DNA of 64,000 bases from Dromiciops gliroides (lineage: Eukaryota > Chordata > Mammalia > Microbiotheria > Microbiotheriidae), in the NCBI RefSeq assembly GCF_019393635.1, contig NC_057861.1:539818211-539882210 (forward strand), in the 5' to 3' direction. Positions 55,577 through 64,000 of the stretch are shown in pieces. The position numbers and the translations under genes were made by a program. Position 1 is the first letter of the stretch, and each line of letters opens with the position of its first letter. The notes under the pieces were generated by a model. It worked only from the letters and a program-made list of their open reading frames with translations, searched no databases and was not told the origin of the DNA.

Positions 55577-56038
55577 TGTTTGAGAAAATAATGGAGTTTT
55601 GGGACTCCCCAGAGGCCTCACTGAGCCTGGCCTGACCTTTCTTAAGGACAACTCAGAGTCAGGAAGTTACCTCACTCAGCACATTCTACTCATGGACCGC
55701 CTTCAAATCCAGTGAACCAATAGATTTGAGTGATGCTAGCCAATTAGCTTTGAACATCATATATGGGCAGGCTCTGCTCCTGCCCTCGGCAAGCTTGCAC
55801 AGATACTCACCCCTTTTTTTGGAGCAGGAACTGGGTGAGTGCAGACGCAGCCCTCTAGGGTTCCCCATTTTTTCTCTTCTCTAGGCTTTCCTATTTTTCA
55901 GAGCCATGCACACTCTCTTTACTAATATTTAATGTACTTTAATAAATGCTTAATGCCCCCAAACTGATACAGTATCCTCTAATTTCTAAGTAATAAATAT
56001 ATGATAAACCCCAGCTAATTTTCCCTACTCTTGGGACA
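55577..56038 (+). mobile_element. solo ERV LTR (sense)
   Basis: TGTTTGAG...TTGGGACA. It contains a TATA-like catatatggg at about 55757 and 'ttaataaatgcttaatgcc' at about 55938. The U5-like end resembles the complement of the LTR at 15965 (aataaatgcttaaaaatc..., ending aaca). A TSD was not found, so the ends are approximate. No proviral interior. Confidence 0.6.
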
Positions 56039-56169
56039 GTAATAGGGTGACCACATGTAGTTTTACTCGCCACAGCTAGATAAAATCATGTATTTGTGGT
56101 AAGCAGAATTACTCTGTGATCAAGCCTCCAAAGTTTACCCTACCCCAGAAGACGACATTACCTAATTTA

Positions 56170-56500
56170 AAAAGAAAATTTTTGTTCCTCCTTCATTTTT
56201 GAAGAGGTCCAATGGCATGATGGGTGATGACTTGCACATAAATTGGATTTAAGTGAGACAGCCTCACTCTCTCTTCCAGAATAATTGAAGTCCAGTGGCA
56301 GGACAAAAGTCAGGGCTGGTGATGGCTTGGGATGCAGAGGATAACTTTGGCATCGTCAATGTGTGACCAGGGTCTAAGTGATCCACAGTACCTGCTTTAA
56401 CTGCCTTCATGGCTGTTAAATCATTCTCATCCACCCATTCTATCAAGGGAAGTCTTCACATTCTTGGAGTAGACATTCCCCTAGTACACCAACATGTTAA
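56170..56500 (+). repeat. RTE-associated SINE-like fragment
   Basis: 'gttcctccttcatttttgaagaggtccaatggcatgatgg', 'aattggatttaagtgagacagcctcactctctcttccag', 'gtccagtggcaggacaaaagtcaggg', 'ccacagtacctgctttaactgccttcatggc' matches a widespread marsupial RTE-linked SINE as I remember it. The 60-codon minus frame within it is accidental. Confidence 0.5.
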
Positions 56501-57269
56501 TAAGAAAACAAAAGTCATGTGTGCTAACATCTTACTCTATATCTCAAGACTTCTTTATTTTTAGACGTCATCCCTTCCTTTTGTCTAGTATTTATGACCA
56601 CTTTTATGTTATGACCATGCATATAGGTGCTTAATGAATATTTTTGGAATAAAATTAAACCTATTATTATCCATTACTATACTCTGTATTAGCAACAAGA
56701 TGCAAAAGATGAGGTCAGGTTATGAGGCATTCCTTTTTTTACTTTATTATTTTTCCCAAAACAACAACACAAAGAAAACTTGGCAGGTGTTATGTCTCTA
56801 ACAACAGCACCATACATAATATCATCATTACTAAAATATGAGGATCTTATTTTTTTCTAATTTAACTTTTCTCCCCCAAACAGAATAACTACTGTCATTT
56901 CAAAGAACGTATCTCTAATCCAGAGTCAGTGAAGCACAGAAATTCAATGTCAAGTCTAAAATGTCTGTGGGATTTTTGAAGCAATAAGCAACCCAAATGG
57001 CTGCTGGGTTTATTTCTGAAAATTTCTGCACCTCTCTAATACTGATGCCCAATATCTCCAAACTTAGTGTAGCATTCTGAGCACTGAAAGCTCTCCAGTG
57101 ATTTCCTGGGACTTTCTCTGGCCCTAAGAATCAGGTGAGCTCCACCCAGTGAGGAGAGGCACTGCAGAAGGCAACCTTGCCACTGGAAGGTGATATAAAT
57201 GAACTTCCTAGAAGGGTCACATTGTTTGAAGACTTTCCTATGGAAAAAAAAATTCTCAGAGGAGTCCAG
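56501..57269. other. unique DNA, nothing recognised
   Basis: No gene or repeat assigned. Confidence 0.4.
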
Positions 57270-57323
57270 CCCTAGGCATAACTGTGTCTAGATGGATCTT
57301 TGGTTCCTCCTTCTCTACACAGA
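57270..57323 (-). repeat. right arm of a 54-bp inverted repeat
   Basis: Reverse complement of 55523-55576 with two mismatches. The spacer between arms is 1693 bp and includes an LTR and an RTE-SINE fragment. Confidence 0.9.
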
Positions 57324-57822
57324 ACAGTCAGGTTTCTGCTACTGCATAGGGAGTGAGAAGGGGAGTGTGCTAATGGAAGTGACAAGTGGAGGCAGCCAGG
57401 GAGAGATGATTTGACTGTTGAGAAATACCAGAGTAATATGGTGATGGCAGTCTTCTCCTTCCCTACACTTAGTTGAGCCTGTTCTCCCTTTTCCATAAGT
57501 GATGAGCTACCAGTAGCAAGAAACAGTTAGAGGTCCCTGACAGTAACAGGAAAAATACCAATCATAGGAACCTTTGTCGTATTATACTCTGTCTCAGGTT
57601 ATTGTCCTCATGCCAGGAGGGGAACCAGAAACACTTAACTGAAGGCTTTATAAAAAACCAAACCCTCCTGGAAGCATAAGCTAAACAATGGTCAGAAGTG
57701 TTTCCTATACTCCTTTGCCCACTAGCATGAAGAGAAACTGGAGGAAAACCAAACAAACAAATTGTGTCTTCCCTATAACTTCTGGGTTCAGAAAAGTCAT
57801 TGTACTATTGATAATCATTAGG
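57324..57822. other. unique DNA, nothing recognised
   Basis: No gene or repeat assigned. Confidence 0.4.
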
Positions 57823-58052
57823 CAGCTAGATGGTGAAATAGATAGAGTGCCTGGCCAAGAGTCAGGAGTTCAAATCTGGCCTCAGATTCTTACTAGATAT
57901 GTGACCTTGGGCAAGTCATTTAACCCTGCTTGCTGCAGTTTTCTGAATCTGTAAAATGTGCTGGAAAAGGAAATGCAAACCACTCCAGTATCTCTGACCC
58001 CAAACGGGGTCACGAAGACTTGGCCATGACTGAAAACAACTGAACAACAATA
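57823..58052 (+). mobile_element. full-length MAR1-type CORE-SINE
   Basis: 'ggcagctagatggtgaaatagatagag', core 'atgtgaccttgggcaagtcatttaacc', then the MAR1-specific 3' part 'ggaaatgcaaaccactccagtatc', 'ccaaacggggtcacgaagacttgg' and 'actgaaaacaactgaacaacaata'. About 230 bp, diverged from the young SINE. Confidence 0.85.
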
Positions 58053-58364
58053 AACTACCTGTGAGCTTTGTGAGTCTAAGACAAGCTAAAAATACACATG
58101 ATAGATATTTTACTATGTACCAGATTATTGGTTTTATCTTATTTTAATTTACAGAGTAAAACACTATATATTCAAGAATGACTATCTTTTTTCCATAGAA
58201 AGCTTACTATATAATGCAAGGTTACATGACCATCAGGTGAGGGTTCAGAACTATTCTAAGTGGGTACAAGGCTATTCATAGGTAAGTTGTAAAAGACAGA
58301 GTTGTGGCTAAAGGGTCTCTTTTCACTGAGAACCTAACAGAGTTAGTGAAATAATTCACCATCT
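58053..58364. other. unique DNA, nothing recognised
   Basis: No gene or repeat assigned. Confidence 0.4.
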
Positions 58365-58517
58365 GGGGGGCAGCTAGGTGGCATAGTGGATAAAGCACCG
58401 GCCCTGGATTCAGGAGTACCTGAGTTCAAATCACTTGACGCTTACTAGCCGTGTGACCCTAGGCAAGTCACTTAACCCCCATTGTCCCGCAAAAATAAAT
58501 TAATTTTAAAAAAAAAG
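58365..58517 (+). mobile_element. young CORE-SINE with internal deletion
   Basis: Head ggggggcagctaggtggcatagtgg and end 'ccattgtcccgcaaaa'. About 14 bp between 'gagttcaaat' and 'cacttgacgc' is missing relative to other copies. Confidence 0.9.
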
Positions 58518-58640
58518 AACCCAGGTGAACTTTGGACCACAGATCCTTCCTTCTTGAAAAGATTGTAACTGGTTAGCAGTATCGCCTGGTGGTTAAATGT
58601 GACCTAAGCAATGATAAGATCATATTCCCCTCCTAGATTC

Positions 58641-59215
<575 letters not shown>

Positions 59216-59241
59216 CCCCCCGCCCCCCCGATTCATTTTTT

Positions 59242-59410
59242 TTTAAATTTTATTTAATTAATTTTTTTTTTTTAGGGCAATGAGGGTTAAGTGACTTGCC
59301 CAGGGTCACACAGCTAGTAAGTGTCAAGTGTCTGAGGTCAGATTTGAACTCAGGTCCTCCTGAATCCAGGGCCAGTGCTTTATCTACTGCACCACCTAGC
59401 TGCCCCTCTA
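59242..59410 (-). mobile_element. young CORE-SINE at the 5' side of the ATP5MC1 pseudogene
   Basis: 'agggcaatgagggttaagtgac' 3' end variant and head ctagctgcccc. TSD gattcatttttt at 59230-59241 and 59411-59422 (four extra bases, tcta, lie between head and right copy). Confidence 0.9.
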
Positions 59411-60427
59411 GATTCATTTTTTAAGAGTCCCTTCCTCCCTATTGAAATGCTTTGACCACATAAATTAAATACAGTCATTGCTAAATAAAGGTTTTCTGCT
59501 AAAATCTCCCCCTTCTCCTTTCTTCTTTACTTTATAAAATTAAGACATCTTCTTGCAACAACTCCTGCTGGCTTCTGATGAGGATGTGATTCTTCCACTT
59601 ACCAAGGCTAACTCCTCTAACTAGGCTAATTTCTTATGTAGGCTAACTCCTCTACCTCATGGACCCTTGATTTTATCCCTTTCTGTCTTCTCTAACAACA
59701 TTTCCTCCAGTATCATTCCTACTCTCTCTTTATCTTCAATCTCATTATCTACTTCTTGCTTTCTTATGGCCTACAAACAAGACCTTCCCCAACTTAAAAA
59801 AATATATATACACAACAACCCAAAAACCCCAAAATGATAACTATTCACTTGATCCTACCAGCCCAGCTAGCTATTATCCTATCCTACATCTCTTCTTTCT
59901 CTTCTACACTCCTTGAGACACTTATCTACACTAAGTGAATTAATTTCTACTCTTACTCTCTCCTAATCCATCTACAATCAGGTTTCCAGCCTCATCATTC
60001 AACTGAAACTGCTCTCTCCATATATACCAATGATCTCTTGCCAAATTTAATGGCCTCTTCTCAGTCCTCCTCTTTCTTGACTTTTCTGCAGAATTTTATA
60101 TTGTTCATCACTTTCTTTTTTTGGATACTCTCTCTTCTTTGGATTTTCATGACACTGTCCTCTCCTGGTTCTGCTTCTATCTGACAATTCCTTATCAGTC
60201 TCCCTTTCTGGTTCTTTACCCATGTCATGGCCATTAATCATGAGAATCCTCTAAGGCATTGTCCTTTTCTCTTCTTTTCATTCTAAACTATCTCACTTAG
60301 TCATTTCATCAACTCCCATGGGTTTGATCATCATTTCTATGAAGTCAATGACCAGATCGATATAATCACCTCTAATCTTTTCCCCAAATTCCAATACCAC
60401 AAAACCAATTGCCTTTTAGATTATCTT

Positions 60428-60575
60428 TTTTTTTTTTTAAGTGAGGCAATTGGGGTTAAGTGACTTGCCCAGGGTCACACAGCTAGTAAGTGTTAAGTGT
60501 CTGAGGCTGGATTTAAACTCAGGTACTCCTGAATCCAGGGCCGGTGCTCTATCCACTGCGCCACCTAGCCGCCCC
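60428..60575 (-). mobile_element. young CORE-SINE (first of an adjacent pair)
   Basis: An exact 17-bp TSD gccttttagattatctt is at 60411-60427 and 60576-60592. Confidence 0.97.
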
Positions 60576-60599
60576 GCCTTTTAGATTATCTTAATCTTT

Positions 60600-60758
60600 T
60601 TTTTTTTTTTTTTTTTTTTTTTGGTGAGGCAATTGGAGTTAAGTGACTTGCCGAGGGTCACACAGCTAGTAAGTGTTAAGTGTCTGAGGTCGGATTTGAA
60701 CTCAGGTACTCCTGACTCCAGGGCCGGTGCTCTATCCACTGCACCACCTAGCTGCCCT
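60600..60758 (-). mobile_element. young CORE-SINE (second of an adjacent pair)
   Basis: An exact 16-bp TSD gattatcttaatcttt is at 60584-60599 and 60759-60774. The left copy overlaps the right TSD copy of the first SINE. Confidence 0.97.
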
Positions 60759-60887
60759 GATTATCTTAATCTTTATGTCCACACAACATATCCTAAACAG
60801 AATTCATTATCTTTCCCCAAAAATGCTTCCCTATTTCAAAATTCCCTTTTATTTACTTTGAGAGCACCATTGCTACACATATTCATA

Positions 60888-61145
60888 TCTGTAATCTGTT
60901 ACTGGGGAGTCTGGGGCTGGCAGATCTCTTGAATTCAGGAGTTCTGAGCTATAGTGCGCTAAGGCAATCAGGTATCTAAGCTATGTTTGATGTTAATGTG
61001 GTGCGGACAAACAACAGAGGGGATATCAGGTTCCTAAGGAAGAGTAGCCTCACCAGGTAAGAAAACACAGCAGGCCAAAACTCCTGTACTGATGTGATTG
61101 AGCCCATGAATAGTTTGTGTGAGAAAGGGAGATTGAGTCTTTAGG
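60888..61145 (+). pseudogene. RN7SL: 7SL (SRP RNA) retropseudogene
   Basis: 7SL RNA is the RNA of the signal recognition particle. Sequence order follows vertebrate 7SL: 'ctggggctggcagatctcttgaattcaggagttctgagctatagtgcgct', then 'ggttcctaaggaagagtagcctcaccagg', 'gcaggccaaaactcctgtactgat' and 'gagcccatgaatag'. The first roughly 25-35 nt are missing or unrecognisable. The 3' end decays into a purine-rich tail (gagtctttaggaagaaagagacag). Many substitutions exclude a functional RNA. It lies inside an L2 remnant. Confidence 0.88.
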
Positions 61146-61345
61146 AAGAAAGAGACAGAGAGAGATAGAGACAGAGAAAGAAATATAGGGAGACAGAGAC
61201 AAATGATATTAGAGGGAGAAAGGGAGGGATAGGGGAAAGGGAAAAGAGAGACAGAGGGAGGGAGACAGAGGGAGGGAGACAGAGACAGAGATAGAGAGAG
61301 ACAGACAGAGGGAGGGAGACAGACAGACACAGAGAGAGAAATAGC
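61146..61345. repeat. (AGACAG)n / (GGGA)n purine-rich repeat
   Basis: Degenerate purine repeat following the 7SL pseudogene, probably grown from its A-rich tail. The 108-codon minus Leu/Ser frame over it is an artefact. Confidence 0.85.
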
Positions 61346-61856
61346 CATGCTCCTATTCATACAGGTCAGTCATCCTTAACTCCTCAAATTCCTTCTGCTT
61401 TCTCAATATTTCTCATATGTCTCTCCACTTCTCAAGTCACACAGCTGACACCCTAGTTCAGTTCATCATCACTTCTTGCCTGTACTATTGCACAAAGTCT
61501 CAAAATGGACACCCTGCTTCAAGTCTCTCCTCTCCAATCCATTTACCACTCATCTAGCAAGGTGATTTTTCCAAACTGTCAGTCTGCCCGTGTCACCCTT
61601 CTCTCAGAGAAGTCAAATGATTCCCTACTACCTCTAGGATCAAATATAAACTTCTGTTTACATAGAAAACTCTTCCTAATCTGACTCCTTGAATCCTTTC
61701 CAGCCTTCTTTCACCTTACTCCCCTCTGGGCACTCTATGATCCAGCCATAGTCGCCTACTGGGAATTTCTCCAACAGGACACCTCTGTGCCTTTGTATTG
61801 GTTTCCCCCATTGCTGGGATTTCTCTCTTTTGGCTTCCTTCAAGATAACCCAAATC

Positions 61857-62163
61857 TCTGATCAATCCACCTCCAAAGAAGGATCTGATATTGATGGAGC
61901 AGACTGAAGCATGTTATTTTTCACTTTTTTTCATTTTTTTCTTTTAATCAAGTCTTCTTGTACAAAATGAAAAATATGGTAATGTTTAAATAATCATACA
62001 TGTATAACCCATATCTGATTGTTTGCTACCTCAGGGAGGAGGAAGGGGAAGGAGGGAAAGAGGGATAAAAATTGTAACCCAAAACTATGAATAAAAATGT
62101 TTATTATTATAAAAATATAAAATAAAACATAATAAATAAAATATTAAAAGTTCCAAAAAAAGA
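61857..62163 (+). mobile_element. 5'-truncated L1 3' end
   Basis: 'ggatctgatattgatggagcagactgaagcatg', 'acatgtataacccatatctgattg', purine-rich 'ggaggaaggggaaggaggg', and A-rich tail. TSD aagataacccaaatc (61842-61856) and aagataaccccaatc (62164-62178). Confidence 0.88.
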
Positions 62164-62324
62164 AAGATAACCCCAATCCCACCTTCTCTAAAGAATCTTT
62201 CTTTGTCGCTCTCTACTATGCTCCAGCTACCAATGCTTTCTCTTTTTACCCTCATCTACTCTAAATATATCTTATATAAACCTAGCTATTTACATGTTGC
62301 CTCCCTTATTAGAAGGTACACTTT

Positions 62325-62524
62325 TGGGGGCAGCTAGGTGGCTCAGTGCATAAAGCACTGGCCTTGGATTCAGGAGGACCTGAGTTCAAATCCAGCCTCA
62401 GGCACTGGACACTTACTAGCTGTGTGACCCTAGGCAAGTCACTTAACTGTCATTGAAGAAGAAGAAGAAGAAGAAGAAGAAGAAGAAGAAGAAGAAGAAG
62501 AAGAAGAAGAAGAAGAAGAAGAAA
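62325..62524 (+). mobile_element. young CORE-SINE with (GAA)n tail
   Basis: Head gggggcagctaggtggctcagtgc. The tail has become about 22 GAA triplets (62456-62521). Short flanks acactt on both sides. Confidence 0.92.
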
Positions 62525-62648
62525 CACACACTTCTTGAGGGCAGGCATCCTTTTTTGTCCTCTTCTTGTATCCTGAGTACTTAGCACTGTGCCTGGGCAT
62601 AGTAAGAACTTAATAAATTCATATTGACTGACTGGCTGACTGGCTTTT

Positions 62649-62794
62649 TTTTTTTTTAGTGAGGCAATTGGGGTTAAGTGACTTGCCCAGGGTCACAAAG
62701 CTAGTAAGTGTTAAATGTCTGAGGCTGGGTCCGAACCCAGGTACTCCTGAATCCAGGGCCAGTTCTTTACCCACTGAGCCATCTAGCTGCCCCC
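62649..62794 (-). mobile_element. young CORE-SINE
   Basis: TSD gctgactggctttt (62635-62648) and gctgactgtctttt (62795-62808), at the very end of the L2 copy. Confidence 0.95.
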
Positions 62795-62934
62795 GCTGAC
62801 TGTCTTTTAAACTGGGTATTCTGAGCTCATACATAGGTTCTGAGGACATGTAGTTTAGAAACTTGAAATCCCTCATTCCTTTCAATGAAAAATTTAAGAG
62901 CCATATTCTAGTTAGCTAGATAGCTAGCTGGAGC

Positions 62935-63240
62935 AGTTTTAAAGTATTTACTAGGTGCTAGGCACTGTACAAAGAGTTGGGGATACAAATACAAGCAAAC
63001 AATGGTCTCTGCCTTCAAAGAGCTTATTTTATTTATTTTTTTTTTAGTGAGGCAATTGGGCTTAAGTGACTTGCCCAGGGTCACACAACTGGTAAGTATT
63101 AGTGTCTGAGGCCGGATTTGAACTCAGGTACTCCTGACTCCAGGGCCGGTGCTCCATCCACTACACCACCTAGCTGCCCCATAAAAGAGCTTATATTTTA
63201 AAGCAGAAAGGCAGTAAAGAACTGGGAAAGGTAGATATAT
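62935..63240 (+). repeat. old 'CATTTACT..GCTAGGCACTGT' LINE3/MIR-associated fragment split by a SINE
   Basis: 'agtatttactaggtgctaggcactgtac', 'ggggatacaaatacaagcaaacaatggtctctgccttc' continues right of the SINE with 'aaagagcttatattttaaag'. Confidence 0.65.
63028..63183 (-). mobile_element. young CORE-SINE
   Basis: TSD aaagagcttat at 63017-63027 and 63184-63194; tail T-rich, head gctgcccc. Confidence 0.95.
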
Positions 63241-63394
63241 AGGAAGTTTCACTGGATGCCTGCTTTTGGGCTAGAAAAGGCAAAAACTTGCCCATACTAA
63301 TAACAAAGCTGGGTTACTCAGGGATGAAGTCCAAGGTGCCAGAAAAGGGGTGTGGGGGGGCGGGGGAGGACGAGTAAAAGCAGCATGGCATGGA

Positions 63395-63640
63395 GGTGGC
63401 CAGGAAAAGCTTTCCTGATCCCTCAAGTTATTTGTATTATTTCTCTCTCCCCTAAAATGTCATTCTGCTTGTACTTCATATATATTTTTCATTTACTTAC
63501 ATGTACATGCTTTCATTTCCCAACCCTCTTTGAGGTCATTGAGGGCAGGCACTATTTCTTTTTGTCATTGTATCCCAAGAGCCTAGCACCATACTTAGTA
63601 TGCAATAGGTGCTTGATAAATCATTGATGCCTTGAGTTGA
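63395..63640 (+). repeat. L2-type LINE 3' end
   Basis: 'cattgagggcaggcactatttctttttgtcattgtatcccaagagcc' and 'caataggtgcttgataaatcattg' are the L2 terminus. Confidence 0.75.
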
Positions 63641-64000
63641 CTCTTTGAGTCATTATCATGATAGTCATACTCATCACACTTCAAGAAAAGAATGGGAAAT
63701 AGAGATACCAGATACCAAACTAGGAGATTTTAACAAAGGAGAAGGTTTGTTCTGTTTGTATCTGATGTCCTTTGTATCTCTGGTTAAAACTTTGAGTTTT
63801 CCACTTGGTCACTTCTCCCTTTGGGGGAACATAGATGGCCACTCAGCTAGAATAATGGGCACAGTTCAGAGAAGATGAAGCACTTGACATGCTGGGCAGG
63901 GATTTGTAACTGTATCTGTATCACAGACCCCTTTGGCAGCCTGGTGAAGCTAAAACTGCTCAGAATAATATTTTTAATTATACAAAATAAAATACGTAGA
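63641..64000. other. unique DNA to window end
   Basis: The 77-codon frame 63645-63878 has no recognisable motif. Confidence 0.4.

Larger units (their letters stand above)
59560..62645 (+). repeat. L2-type LINE, long decayed copy interrupted four times
   Basis: 59640-60420 follows L2 reverse transcriptase order: 'ctacaatcaggtttccagcctcatcattcaactgaaactgctctctcc', 'ttggattttcatgacactgtcctctcctggttctgcttc', 'atgggtttgatcatcatttctatg'. 60760-60885 continues it, and 61365-61856 and 62180-62640 hold the 3' half ('ccttctttcaccttactcccctctgggcac', 'gagggcaggcatcc', 'cttaataaattcatattgactgac'). Interruptions: two SINEs, a 7SL pseudogene and its purine tail, an L1 3' end and another SINE. Confidence 0.75.

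Overview
This is a stretch of mammalian, almost certainly marsupial, nuclear DNA with no host protein-coding exon that I can support. The diagnosis rests on repeat content. About 29 copies of one young CORE-SINE are scattered on both strands; its head reads GGGGCAGCTAGGTGGCGCAGTGG and its MIR-like core reads TAGCTGTGTGACCCTGGGCAAG. There are also MAR1-type SINEs, old MIR/THER-type CORE-SINEs, L2 and L3/CR1 remnants, an RTE-type LINE, several marsupial-style L1 copies and ERV LTRs. Repeat family names are given from memory and were not checked against a library. I cannot tell an Australian from an American marsupial.

Layout. 1-3420 is mostly unique AT-rich DNA with simple repeats. 3420-11510 is a nested stack: an old MAR1 SINE was split by a minus-strand L1-like element, which was itself split by a SINE, a plus-strand L1 (carrying its own LTR and SINE) and an LTR-like block. 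11515-14960 holds MIR, SINE and L2 pieces. 14975-20444 is a second stack: a plus-strand L1-like element without ORF2, bounded by an 11-bp target-site duplication (TSD) and hit by at least four later insertions. 21972-25670 is a minus L1 abutting a plus RTE LINE. 30044-31717 is a well-preserved 5'-truncated L1. 35120-38250 is decayed CR1/L3. 38650-43105 holds an ORF2-less L1-like element beside an older L1 that carries a 5'UTR-only L1 fragment. 43100-58360 is a mixture of SINEs, MIR, L2, LTRs and unique DNA. 58641-59215 is a processed pseudogene of ATP5MC1. 59560-62645 is a decayed L2 that has received two adjacent SINEs, a 7SL RNA pseudogene and an L1 3' end.

The most interesting signal is a set of L1-derived elements that keep a 5'UTR, ORF1 and an L1-type 3' end but lack most or all of ORF2, in the manner of 'half-L1' (HAL1) elements. 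Three of these copies carry the same antisense SINE-like segment at the same internal position, bracketed by the same fossil duplication, while other L1 copies here have the empty site. That implies a SINE inserted into a progenitor element and was then propagated with it. No gene network exists in this window: the elements are related by nesting, which gives a relative chronology.
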